Shown piece after piece: positions 21,040 through 29,143 of a stretch of DNA of 64,000 nt. Source of the DNA: Deinococcus radiopugnans ATCC 19172 (GTDB lineage Bacteria; Deinococcota; Deinococci; Deinococcales; Deinococcaceae); the NCBI RefSeq assembly GCF_006335125.1, contig NZ_VDMO01000007.1:62001-126000 (forward strand), read 5' to 3'. How positions within the stretch are numbered: the stretch's first letter is position 1; each line of letters starts with the position of its first letter. The notes below the pieces were generated by a model that was given only the letters and a program-made list of their open reading frames with translations, was not told where the DNA came from and ran no database searches. Made by a program: the position numbers and the translations under genes.

Positions 21040-21151
21040 TGATCCACCTCTCCAATGAATTGGGTCCTGAAGGGGCCAGAGCCTGAGAACTCCCCCTTCA
21101 GCTTCAATACTACCATATCCCGCAGCCTCACCAAGCGGGAGTATCACGTTA

Positions 21152-21445
21152 ATGCAGCCTTGCAAATACGGCAGAATGCGTTTTATGTCGGCCACCAGAT
21201 GGCGTTTAGCCACTTTCCTGCGCGAGCGAGGGCTGAGCGCCTACGCACTTGCCAAGGCCATGGAAGCCCCTCGTCCAACGACCATTTACAGGCTCGCCCG
21301 TGAGGACCATGAGCCAACCCGCGTCGATCTGCCCACCCTGACCGCCGTTCTCGACGGCCTCCGGCGGCTGACAGGCGAGGACATTCAGCTCACTGACGTC
21401 CTGGAATACGTCCCGGATGTTGGGGCTGGCGAGGAAGCACAGTAA
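21152..21445 (+). CDS. Small helix-turn-helix (XRE-like) regulator
   Basis: Up to 97 residues; the start could also be the ATG at 21176 or 21185. The core WRLATFLRERGLSAYALAKAMEAPRPTTIYRLAR is a lambda-repressor-like helix-turn-helix, followed by VDLPTLTAVLDGLRRLTGEDIQLTDVLEYVPD, a common ending of XRE-type regulators and antitoxins. It is divergent from the GmrSD-like pair, and the shared 112-bp intergenic region makes it a plausible repressor of those genes. Confidence 0.7.
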   Translation: MQPCKYGRMRFMSATRWRLATFLRERGLSAYALAKAMEAPRPTTIYRLAREDHEPTRVDLPTLTAVLDGLRRLTGEDIQLTDVLEYVPDVGAGEEAQ

Positions 21446-22137
21446 AACGTGCGGGTGGTGGTGCGGCGGCCAAGGGATTGACCAATTTGGGGCATGCGTG
21501 ACTGCTCCTCTTGATTGCGGGAGAAGGCCAGTCCTGTGCGGCTGACCAGCTCCTTAAGCCGCGCCAACCTGCGACAAACTGGTCAATATCCTGGACTGAG
21601 CGTTGCCAAGAAGCTTCCAAAAGAAACCGGGCGATGTAGAGTTCACACGCCTGGTCCGTTGATCAGTCACACGTCACTGGCCGCCGTCCGGAACCGTCCA
21701 GCCCCAGGTTTCGATGTGGACCAGACCGTAGGCCGTCTTGTCCCCCCTCCCCGGTGTAGCGGGCGTAATCGGCGAGCAGCCGCATGAAGCTTGACTCGAA
21801 ATCCCTCGGCGGCGCAATCTGATACTGGACGTCACCGACGCAGGCCCTCAGGGGCGCCTCGCGCATGCCTTTGAAGTAGACGCTGCGGGGGCGCAGACCA
21901 AAATCCCTGATGCACACCGATCGGCTGATCCACACGATCAGATCTGGGCCAAATTGTCAGCGTCGCCCACGGCAGCTGACCCACACTGAGGCGCGGGATT
22001 TTGAGAAACCGCGAGCGGCGGCCTGAGCGCAGGAGTTGCGTGTGCTTGAGCTGGAATTGTGTGGACGGGATTCACGCCCGTGCAATTGGACAGGGCCTGA
22101 AATGAGTTGGCCAACAAGGAGATGGCCGCCGGGTTGA
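21446..22137. other. Degraded region with gene fragments
   Basis: No intact gene. A minus-strand frame at 21663-21935 has one convincing coding-like stretch (SVYFKGMREAPLRA...APPRDFESSFMRLLADYARYTGE) without a recognisable family. Short minus-strand frames at 21390-21620 (QRSVQDIDQFVAGW, then KELVSRTGLAFSRNQEEQSRM in a different frame) look like another decayed gene. The region leads into the hsdR remnant. Confidence 0.35.
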
Positions 22138-22434
22138 TGGGGTTACATCCGGCAGGCCGCACTTGGTGGGGACTTACGCGCCCTCGATGACCGCGTTGAG
22201 CGCGACCTGAGCCGCTTGCTGGCGTCGGCACCGTGGACTCCGCCCCAGGAAAGCTGGCTCAGGGTGCTGGCACAGCAGACCCAGGCCATCGGACTGGTGG
22301 ACGAAGCTGCGCTGGATGAACCGGACCTGCTGCTCAAGCGGGACTACGGCGGCGCCGCCTGTCTCGACAAACCGTTCGGAAGAGACGTAAAGGCAGCCCT
22401 CCGGCGCTTTAATGCAGAGATCTGGGCGTCTTGA
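22138..22434 (+). pseudogene. hsdR: C-terminal remnant of type I restriction subunit HsdR
   Basis: In frame after a TGA at 22135-22137, the sequence reads YIRQAALGGDLRALDDRVERDL, then LLASAPWTPPQESWLRVLAQQ and KPFGRDVKAALRRFNAEIW. This is the typical HsdR C-terminus (FIRQAALG.pL..fe.RV ... WT..Q..WL ... F.G.l...L..lN..lw). The nuclease and translocase domains, about 900 residues, are missing. Together with the hsdM fragment at 24898 it shows that a type I restriction locus once stood here. Confidence 0.8.
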
Positions 22435-22491
22435 TGCAGTGTGTGTCGAGGGGGCGATGGAGGCAGCCCCTCGCTCCATGCCGTCGCACTT

Positions 22492-22917
22492 TTACTTCAT
22501 CCGGATGAATTTCGCGTCTAGCTTGGCGAAAATGTCGCTGACTGCTGCGGCGTAAGCGCTGCTATGGGTGGCTGTGACCGTGGTGATGCCCCCGGCGCTG
22601 ATCACATTCCAGCTCATCTCCTGCGGATAGTTGGCAAGCGAGAACGTAGTGTTGGCAACAGTGTTGGGATTGGAGCGCAGGACCACGCTGTTACGCTCAA
22701 TGTCCTCGGCCCGCCAGGGCTGACGCGTAGGCTCGTGGGGCGCTGTGGGCGCAATCGCTACAATCGCGGCCAGCACGGAGTTGTCTTCGCCTGCCTTGGG
22801 CGGCTGCGTGGCGTAGCTGACGCTGGTGGTGATCTGGACGGGTGCGGTGCTGTTCAGGGTGGGGGCGCAGGCGGCTAGGAATAGCCCGAGGGCGAGGACA
22901 GCTGGAAGGTTGTTCAT
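22492..22917 (-). CDS. Putative lipoprotein
   Basis: 141 residues with the lipobox LFLAAC near residue 17 (MNNLPAVLALGLFLAAC), so it is predicted to be exported and lipid-anchored. The rest is polar and has no recognised motif; ITTVTATHSSAYAAAVSDIFAKLDAKFI near the end suggests a small alpha/beta domain. It follows the second lipoprotein gene by 7 nt and is probably co-transcribed with it. Confidence 0.65.
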   Translation of the reverse strand: MNNLPAVLALGLFLAACAPTLNSTAPVQITTSVSYATQPPKAGEDNSVLAAIVAIAPTAPHEPTRQPWRAEDIERNSVVLRSNPNTVANTTFSLANYPQEMSWNVISAGGITTVTATHSSAYAAAVSDIFAKLDAKFIRMK

Positions 22918-22924
22918 AGGAATC

Positions 22925-23560
22925 TCATGGATAGACCTGAAAGTTGTCGATTTTTTCGGGCAGCAGGGCTACGACTGTCTTTTCCACGCCGTAATTGGCG
23001 GGCAGCATGGAACCGGGTCTCAAGACATTGGGCGTTGCCCTCAGGGCTTTTGCTGCGGCGCTGGACACACCGTCGAGCTTGAAGGTGATGCGGACGGAGC
23101 GCGCCCTGGTTCCGGCGATCAGATAAGGCTCGCTGCTGCCTGCAGTGACGGGTTCAGCGTCTGGAACGGGTTCCGCCTTGACGATAGTGAACTTGCCGAA
23201 GCAGTACACCCCCCGGTCACCGTCAACAATCCAGTTGTCCTGCTCAGCCTGGGTGGGAACCATGCTGATCCGGGTGCGGCCAGCGCCGTCTGACGTCCGG
23301 GTGACCTCTGCCAGTTTTTGACGCTCAATGAAATCCACGGCAGCCACCGAACCACCGAATAGGCCGCCCAGAACGGTATTCTTCAGGTTCACACCGCGCA
23401 GACATGGACGCTCGTAGGGTTCGCCGCTCCGGGCGTTGAGGGCCAGGCCACCCTGATCAACGTAGTACTGGGCTACCTTGCTCAGCTCAGCGGTGTCCAC
23501 GCTGCGACTGTTTTGACAGGCCGTCATTGCGAGGGCAGCAGGAAGCAGCAGTCTCAGCAT
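22925..23560 (-). CDS. Putative lipoprotein, first gene of a two-lipoprotein unit
   Basis: 211 residues with the lipobox LAMTAC (MLRLLLPAALAMTAC). Residues about 35-160 contain GLALNARSGEPYERPCLRGVNLKNTVLGG, DNWIVDGDRGVYCFGKF and an RSVRITFKLDGV strand-rich stretch; two further cysteines (in RPCLRG and VYCFGK) could form a disulphide. No family recognised. The divergent XRE regulator at 23728 shares its promoter region and may control it. Confidence 0.65.
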   Translation of the reverse strand: MLRLLLPAALAMTACQNSRSVDTAELSKVAQYYVDQGGLALNARSGEPYERPCLRGVNLKNTVLGGLFGGSVAAVDFIERQKLAEVTRTSDGAGRTRISMVPTQAEQDNWIVDGDRGVYCFGKFTIVKAEPVPDAEPVTAGSSEPYLIAGTRARSVRITFKLDGVSSAAAKALRATPNVLRPGSMLPANYGVEKTVVALLPEKIDNFQVYP

Positions 23561-23727
23561 TTTGAGAGGCGGTGACGCAAGGAAAAGGCGTGGGATGTTG
23601 ACCTCCTGGATAAGCCGTACGTCGCACAGTCAAGGCGTCCGTATATGCAAATTATAAATGGCCTAAATCTAAAATGCCAATTTCTAGATTGTCGCTTCTG
23701 AATTGGAAGTGCGGAACGCTTGGCGTT

Positions 23728-24009
23728 ATGTCCAAGCGAAATTACACGACCCACACGCCAACGGCTGAGGAGTTGTTGTTGCGCTCCGCTCTGGGACGCA
23801 GGATTCGCAGACTGAGACGGGTGGGGGAAATCGCCAATCAGGAATCCTTCGCAGACGCCATCGGTGTCAGCCGGGTTCATATGAGCAAGATCGAACTCGG
23901 TCGGGCAGACCTCCGGTTCTCGACGCTCCTGAAGATTGCCCAGGGCCTGGGGCAGCCGCTTGACGAGTTGCTGCGGGACCTGGCGTCGGAAGTACCCCTG
24001 CCCGAGTGA
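23728..24009 (+). CDS. XRE-family helix-turn-helix regulator
   Basis: 93 residues from the ATG at 23728; an in-frame ATG at 23674 adds an atypical 18-residue extension. The Cro/C1 helix-turn-helix is clear: LGRRIRRLRRVGEIANQESFADAIGVSRVHMSKIELGRADLRFSTLLKIAQGLGQPLDELL. Such proteins are stand-alone repressors; this one is divergent from the lipoprotein pair and followed by the HEPN-CBS gene, either of which it may control. Confidence 0.85.
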   Translation: MSKRNYTTHTPTAEELLLRSALGRRIRRLRRVGEIANQESFADAIGVSRVHMSKIELGRADLRFSTLLKIAQGLGQPLDELLRDLASEVPLPE

Positions 24010-24095
24010 GTCTGGCAGGGGCGGTTGGTCATCGGTGCGCTCCAGGCGGGGTAAGCCTGGACAGGGCGAGAGCTGGTATGTGTACCCTCGAGGTC

Positions 24096-24815
24096 ATGAA
24101 AGACCTGCACGAGCTGACCCTTGAGGAGTTGCGGTATTTCCTTCGCTTGCTGCGCCAGGCGCGCTATGCGGCGCTCGATGACGCCGAGGACTTCATCTCC
24201 ATCTGCTTCGCGCTTGAGGAAATCGGGCTGCGCATTCTGGGGGAGAAGCGGACGGGGCTGGGCGGCTACCAGGACGCCCTGACGTTCTGGGTGAAGGATG
24301 CCCGGCAGGATCAATTCAGCGCCAACCTGCGCCGGCTTATTGGCGCTCGCAACGACAAGTCGCATACTGGGGCGTACGCCCGTAACGCCGTAACCAAGGC
24401 CGTCGCTGTTGGCTCCGTGCTGGAGGATTGTTTGATGGCGCGTCTGATGACGGTGGAGGACATCATGACCGAAGGGGTGGTCTTCGCTGAACCGTTCATG
24501 TCATTGGCGAAGGTGCGAGAGCTGATGCTGAGCCACTCTTTTTCCTTTCTGCCCGTGAAGTGGGGCGAGAAATTCGGGCTGCTCTCGGACCGGGAGGTGG
24601 CCCGCCTGTGGCGCACCTACGCCAAAAAAGACAGTGAGCCACACCTCACCCCCCTGCGTGACCTGATAGCCCAGGGCAAACTCAGCCCTGGACCGGTGAA
24701 TGTCATTGAAATTGATACGAAGCTCCAGGATCAGGTGATTTCCGCCGAACCTCAACTTGTGGTTAATGCAGAAGGGTATGTGGTGGGCATTATCTCGGCT
24801 TTCGACTGGCTTTAG
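24096..24815 (+). CDS. HEPN-like and CBS-domain protein
   Basis: 239 residues from the ATG at 24096, which follows TACCCT by 7 nt. The helical N-terminus (residues 1-115) ends with GARNDKSHTGAYARNAV: Arg85-N-x3-His90 fits the R-x4-6-H signature of HEPN ribonuclease domains. Residues about 118-239 are a CBS pair (LMTVEDIMTEGVVFAEPFMSLAKVRELMLSHSFSFLPV ... PQLVVNAEGYVVGIISAFDWL), a module that usually binds adenine nucleotides. A nucleotide-sensing RNase is a reasonable guess given the defence genes nearby; activity is not shown. Confidence 0.6.
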   Translation: MKDLHELTLEELRYFLRLLRQARYAALDDAEDFISICFALEEIGLRILGEKRTGLGGYQDALTFWVKDARQDQFSANLRRLIGARNDKSHTGAYARNAVTKAVAVGSVLEDCLMARLMTVEDIMTEGVVFAEPFMSLAKVRELMLSHSFSFLPVKWGEKFGLLSDREVARLWRTYAKKDSEPHLTPLRDLIAQGKLSPGPVNVIEIDTKLQDQVISAEPQLVVNAEGYVVGIISAFDWL

Positions 24816-24897
24816 CTCCGGCAGTGCAGGCACGGCACAGCCGCCGCACCAGACCTGATGCAGCTAATTTCTGGCCCATCCGCCACAATAGGGAGCG

Positions 24898-25329
24898 ATG
24901 ACGCAACTGCAAACCACCCGTGACGGCGTCGCCAAGCTGTGGGGGCTGTGTGATGGGATGTGCGACGACGTGGCCTATCACCAGTACGTGACAGGGCTGA
25001 CCTACCTGCCGTTCTTTAAAATGGGCGAGGAAACTGGCAGCGAGTTGCCCCTAGGGTACCGCTGGCGTGACCTGAGGGTCAGGTACGGGCTGCAGCAGCT
25101 GGATTTTGACAAGGCGATGCTGCATCTTGGCACTGATACACGCGGGGTGGTTCAGGGGATTTATGCCAACGCCAACAGGATGATCACCAACCCCACCACC
25201 CTCGTGAACGGCATGGACAACCTCGACTGGTGCAGCGCCAGGAGTGAGGGCCTGGGAGACCTGTATGAGAGCCTGCTGGAGCTGGGCGAGGACGAGGCGG
25301 CACTTGAAGAGACCGGGGTTCTGGGGTGA
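24898..25329 (+). pseudogene. hsdM: N-terminal fragment of type I modification subunit HsdM
   Basis: 143 residues reading KLWGLCDGMCDDVAYHQYVTGLTYLPFFKM, LPLGYRWRDLRVRYG, and DKAMLHLGTDTRGVVQGIYANAN, with LDWCSARSEGLGDLYESLLE. This is the helical N-terminal domain of HsdM. It breaks off just before the methyltransferase domain and stops after LEETGVLG. A full HsdM has about 500 residues, so this is truncated or internally deleted. The stop overlaps the next gene (GTGA). Confidence 0.85.
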
Positions 25330-26345
25330 CCCGGTCCAGTGGGAGAGGGGAACAATCGGCTACGCCCGCCCCGGCTGATTTCGCCCCGGTCCTGATCCTG
25401 ATTCAGCAGGCCCAGGCCCGCGCGTTGCACAGCGTCAACCGCGAGCTGATCGAGCTGTACTGGCAAGTTGGCGAATACCTGCAGCAGAAGATCCAGACAG
25501 ACGGCTGGGGACGCGGCACGGTCAAGGAACTGGCGGACTGGCTGACCGCGCAGAACCCAGAGGCCAGAGGTTTCTCGGCGTCCAATCTGTGGCGGATGCG
25601 GCAGTTTTACGAAACCTACCGCCAGAATCCAAAACTCGCAGCACTGCTGCGAGAATTGAACTGGACGAATAACCTCGCCATTATGGGACGCGCGAATACC
25701 GATCAGGAAAGGGAATTTTATCTACAAGCGGCCATCCGTGGCCGCTGGAGTCAGCGGGAACTAATTCGGCAGATTGATGGCGGCCTGTACGAACGCGCCC
25801 TGCTGAATCCGGCGCAGCTCTCGCCCATGTTGCAGGCCCAGCAGCCTACCGCTGCACAGATTTTCAAAGACACCTATCTGCTGGATTTCCTGAAGCTGCC
25901 CCGGACACACAGCGAACAGGACCTGCAACGCGGTCTTGTGGCCCATTTGAAAGATTTTCTGCTGGAGCTTGGCCCGGATTTTGCTTTCATGGGGGAGGAA
26001 TACCGCCTGCAAGTGGGTCAGCAGGATTTCTTCATTGACCTGCTGATGTATCACCGCCGCCTGCAAGCGCTGGTGGCGTTTGAGCTGAAGATCACGGCCT
26101 TTGCGCCGTCCATGATGGGGCAACTGGATTTTTACCTGGAGTCGCTGGACCGGGACCACCGGCTCGCTCACGAGAATCCCAGCATTGGTGTGCTGCTGTG
26201 CCACAGCGCTGATACACAAGTCGTGGAATATGCCCTGGCTCGTAGCGCCAGCCCCGCGCTCGTGGCCCGCTATTTAACGGAACTGCCGGACAAAGCCCTT
26301 CTTGAAGCCAAACTGAATGAGTTCTACGCTCTAGAAGAGGGCTGA
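25326..26345 (+). CDS. DUF1016 (YhcG-type) PD-(D/E)XK nuclease-domain protein
   Basis: 339 residues from the GTG at 25326, which overlaps the hsdM fragment stop. The N-terminal domain reads ARALHSVNRELIELYWQVGEYL, GWGRGTVKELADWL, and GFSASNLWRMRQFYETY, typical of YhcG. The C-terminal nuclease domain starts near FLKLPRTHSEQDLQRGLVAHL and has FMGEEYRLQVG, FFIDLLMYHRRLQALVAFELK with the Asp and the ExK of the PD-(D/E)XK site. The family is often found as an accessory gene of type I restriction loci, which matches the remnants here. Length is normal and the gene looks intact. Confidence 0.85.
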   Translation: MTRSSGRGEQSATPAPADFAPVLILIQQAQARALHSVNRELIELYWQVGEYLQQKIQTDGWGRGTVKELADWLTAQNPEARGFSASNLWRMRQFYETYRQNPKLAALLRELNWTNNLAIMGRANTDQEREFYLQAAIRGRWSQRELIRQIDGGLYERALLNPAQLSPMLQAQQPTAAQIFKDTYLLDFLKLPRTHSEQDLQRGLVAHLKDFLLELGPDFAFMGEEYRLQVGQQDFFIDLLMYHRRLQALVAFELKITAFAPSMMGQLDFYLESLDRDHRLAHENPSIGVLLCHSADTQVVEYALARSASPALVARYLTELPDKALLEAKLNEFYALEEG

Positions 26346-26658
26346 CTGCGCCTCAAAACGAGGGTGGAGCTTCGCCAATGCCCACTAGAACACTGCCGAG
26401 GGCCAGAACATCAGGCCCTGAAGATGGTCGAGATCCAACCTGAAGACGCTGACCCCACAGTTGTGGTTCTCAGTCCCCAACACTCTCCACAGCTGTCGTC
26501 TGGCGTGGTATCCAGCATCGAATCACGCGGAGCTGTTCGTCCTCTGAGGCTCAGTCCTGACCCGCCTTCGCAAGACACGGACCGTTGATGAACTCTTTCC
26601 TATTCCCCACGCGCGTGGGGAACAGGTCTTGACTTCGCTCAGGCCGCCCGCATCGGAC
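26346..26658. other. Intergenic region with a 20-bp palindrome
   Basis: Separates the DUF1016 gene from the convergent helicase gene. Apart from the palindrome at 26603-26622 I see no gene, promoter or clear terminator with a T-run. Confidence 0.5.
26603..26622. repeat. Solitary palindrome resembling a type I-E CRISPR repeat
   Basis: TTCCCCACGCGCGTGGGGAA is a perfect 20-bp inverted repeat and closely resembles the stem of type I-E CRISPR repeats (GTTCCCCACGCGCGTGGGGA...). Only one copy is present, with no spacers, no second repeat and no cas gene in the window. It could also be a protein-binding site or a terminator stem without a T-run. Confidence 0.4.
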
Positions 26659-27978
26659 TTACTGCTTCATGCTCACACGTCCCACATCGATTTGCTCAAT
26701 CAACGCATATCTGCCCGAGCCAGGGTGCCATTTCACGAGGTACTGCATGCCCGCCTCCCCCTCCCGGTTTTTCACCAAGTCCAACACCAGATAGCGCCAC
26801 CTATATTCCAGAGTCGCCGTCTCTGAAGGCAGCTCATGGCCTAGGGCCAGGGCATGCTCGGGATTGAGCGGATACAGCAGCAGCGCCGTATTTGCGGTGT
26901 ATTCGATGCCCCCGGATTCTTTCCAGACGGCCAGCCGGTCATCCAGGCTGCGGGTCAGGAGTTCCCCGTAATGACCACGGCTGACGCTGGACAGGAGCAG
27001 GATCGGCGTCTGCTCTTCACGCCCGAGACGCACCTGCAATGACATCACGATGTCGTCAATCTTGTGCCGCTTCTCGGCGTCGATGTCTGAAGGCATGCGT
27101 TGCAGGTAATCGAGAATCACCAGCGGCGACTGACCAGAAAGGCTGTGTTGCCGCCGCACCTCAGCAATGATACGGTCAATTCCCCATTGCTGGGATGACC
27201 GTGCGCCGTTCCCTTCGTGAATCTGGAGTTGGTAGGCCGTGGAGGTATGAAGGTGATCGAAGGCTGGATGACCTTCAAGCAAGGGGCGCAAGGCCTGGTT
27301 CTTGAACTGCCCTGTTCGGAATGCCGAGAGCGGAACTTGGATGAGGGGAGCAATGATACGTGACCAGAGTTCCGCTTTGGACTGCTCGAAGGTGATGTAT
27401 AGAACTGGTTTTCCTGCCTCGGCGTTGAGCAGGGCGATGTGAAGGGCCATGGCCGTTTTGCCGCCAGATGTGCCTCCGCCCAGCAGATGCAGGCCGGGGT
27501 AGAAACCACCCCCCAAGGCCCGGTCCAGCTCTGGAAAAGTCGCCGAGTACAGAAAACCATTCTCCTGCTCTGCCCGCCGGTCTATAAGGTGGGTAAAGTC
27601 GCCCCGGAGATACTGTGACTCACTGCTGAGGTGACGATTCACAGCTGTTTCTGCTGCGCTCTCCAGCCCCTGCGCAATCTCGGCAGGGGAGGAGATGTCG
27701 CTAAGTTCAGGGGTGAGCGCGTACCACTCCAGACCAGAACGATTCAGGGACCGGGTGAGTTCAGCATCCGGGTGTACGACGTAGAGACTGCGCTGGTCTT
27801 GGCGCAGGCGCGTGCGGGAGTCGGCGTTCAGTTGGCTGGTTGGAATGAATGAGCTGCCCGTTGGTGATCCTAGACGCTGAAACAGTGCTGGAGGAACGAC
27901 GTACACTGCGCCATGTGCCGAAAGTTCTGGGGCGGAATCCGGCACTGTGACGGGGCGTCGGGACGCTTCAGGAGCCAT
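26659..27978 (-). CDS. DnaB-like / RecA-fold replicative helicase
   Basis: 439 residues from the ATG at 27978, chosen because it overlaps the prim-pol stop by 11 nt. After a poorly conserved N-terminus the RecA-like core has FPELDRALGGGFYPGLHLLGGGTSGGKTAMALHIALLNAEAG with Walker A GGGTSGGKT at 167-175, LYITFEQSKAELWSRI, Walker B-like PLVILDYLQRMPSD, and the VRLGREEQTPILLLSSVSRG motif, as in DnaB and phage or plasmid helicases. Replication module: it would unwind the element's origin together with the prim-pol and the Rep protein. Confidence 0.8.
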   Translation of the reverse strand: MAPEASRRPVTVPDSAPELSAHGAVYVVPPALFQRLGSPTGSSFIPTSQLNADSRTRLRQDQRSLYVVHPDAELTRSLNRSGLEWYALTPELSDISSPAEIAQGLESAAETAVNRHLSSESQYLRGDFTHLIDRRAEQENGFLYSATFPELDRALGGGFYPGLHLLGGGTSGGKTAMALHIALLNAEAGKPVLYITFEQSKAELWSRIIAPLIQVPLSAFRTGQFKNQALRPLLEGHPAFDHLHTSTAYQLQIHEGNGARSSQQWGIDRIIAEVRRQHSLSGQSPLVILDYLQRMPSDIDAEKRHKIDDIVMSLQVRLGREEQTPILLLSSVSRGHYGELLTRSLDDRLAVWKESGGIEYTANTALLLYPLNPEHALALGHELPSETATLEYRWRYLVLDLVKNREGEAGMQYLVKWHPGSGRYALIEQIDVGRVSMKQ

Positions 27979-28912
27979 TCTTTTTCCGCCAGGCGTAGCG
28001 TTTGGAGACGGTAAAGGCGCTGTGGAGCGACTGTTCGGCCTCCTTCCGGGTGTATGGTTCAATTTGATTCTTGGCATTTGTCGCTGGTACCCGGTCAGCG
28101 AAGGTGTGCATATGGGGCAATGCCTCTGAGAGCGTGTAGCCATTGTCTCTCAATTGCGTCGCCAGCCAAAAACCCGCCTTGTTGCGCCCAGTGGAAGTTT
28201 GGGCCAAGGCTCGCGTCACCAAGCGTTCAGGCGATGCTGACTGCGTTACGGGAAGCTCGTCAGATTGAACAGGCTGTTTCGCGCCTACAGGCGGCCTTGT
28301 ACTGGGACTTGCCTCCTGTGCGTTCAGAAGCTGCCTCAGCTCAGAGGGCAGGATTTCCATATTCTCAAGATCATCGAATGAGCGGAGTTGCTCATAGGTC
28401 CCAGCGGCATTGTGGCTTGGGGGTAAAATGGCATACCCACCATCGCCCCGAATGTCCAGACCAGGCCACTCCTGTCCCAACACTCCAGCAACTTTTGCGC
28501 TGACCGTTCGTACCGGCGAACCCGGGTGTCGGAGGTAGAGGTGGTACCCACCGCTTCCCGTTCTCACATGTGGATTCCACCCCATACGCTTACGCAGAAG
28601 CTCTCCAGCCTCGCCATCGAGATCGAGAACCACGACACCGCTCAATGCACCAGTGATGACGGCAATGCCCTTTCCGGCAGGCTCTCCAAACCAGGTCTCC
28701 ACGTCTGAGACGGTGGGCCGGGTGCGTTGCAGGGCGGCCCAGGAGGGGGCCTTGCGTTGTTTAACTGTCCGGGTGTGTCCTGTTGCTACCAAAATAGGGT
28801 GCGGCTGTTTGGCCCTTGCCCCATTGGCCTGGACAGGCAGGATGCTCCAGTCCCTTGCCAAGTAAGCCAGGGCAGCGTTCAATAACGTCGTGTCAGGTGT
28901 AGATGCGTTCAT
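27968..28912 (-). CDS. Bifunctional primase/polymerase (prim-pol) domain protein
   Basis: 314 residues from the ATG at 28912 (AAGGAT upstream). The AEP-type prim-pol domain shows GIAVITGALSGVVVLDLDG with the metal-binding Asp97 and Asp99, RTGSGGYHLYLRHP (118-130, His124), and GLDIRGDGGYAILPPS. A C-terminal helical segment (residues about 235-310) resembles the primase-C-terminal linker region. It would prime and possibly extend DNA on the element. Overlaps the helicase start by 11 nt. Confidence 0.85.
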   Translation of the reverse strand: MNASTPDTTLLNAALAYLARDWSILPVQANGARAKQPHPILVATGHTRTVKQRKAPSWAALQRTRPTVSDVETWFGEPAGKGIAVITGALSGVVVLDLDGEAGELLRKRMGWNPHVRTGSGGYHLYLRHPGSPVRTVSAKVAGVLGQEWPGLDIRGDGGYAILPPSHNAAGTYEQLRSFDDLENMEILPSELRQLLNAQEASPSTRPPVGAKQPVQSDELPVTQSASPERLVTRALAQTSTGRNKAGFWLATQLRDNGYTLSEALPHMHTFADRVPATNAKNQIEPYTRKEAEQSLHSAFTVSKRYAWRKKNGS

Positions 28913-29077
28913 ATCGTCATCCTTGCTGCCGTGTGGGCGGTAGCCACCCCTTCTCATCCTGCGGACGTAGTTCGCCGTCCGCCCATCCCGTAGGGTGGGC
29001 AGCGGCTTTAGCTCGTTACACTTCTTTGGATCAGCGAAGTCGATTTTTCACTGTCCCAGAGGCGTCCGCGAAAAATG

Positions 29078-29143
29078 AGCGAGTCAGTCGATTGTGGGAG
29101 GCGAGTCAGTTGGGTGTGGGGAGCAAGTCAGTCGCCTGGGGGA
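29078..29143. repeat. Three 22-bp iterons, putative replication origin
   Basis: Tandem units at 29078-29099, 29100-29121 and 29122-29143, consensus rGCrAGTCAGTyGnnTGkGGGr, with exact 22-bp spacing (GAGTCAGT at 29081 and 29103, AAGTCAGT at 29125). AT-rich tracts (GATTTTTCA, GAAAAATGA) lie just to the left. The array overlaps the end of the rep gene (29128-30177). Two-turn iterons next to rep are the usual Rep-binding architecture of plasmid origins. Confidence 0.75.

Noticed and set aside
26603..26622. CRISPR array
   Set aside because: A single repeat-like palindrome without spacers, further repeats or cas genes cannot be called an array.
26603..26622. Rho-independent terminator between convergent genes
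   Set aside because: The stem is perfect but no T-run follows on either strand.
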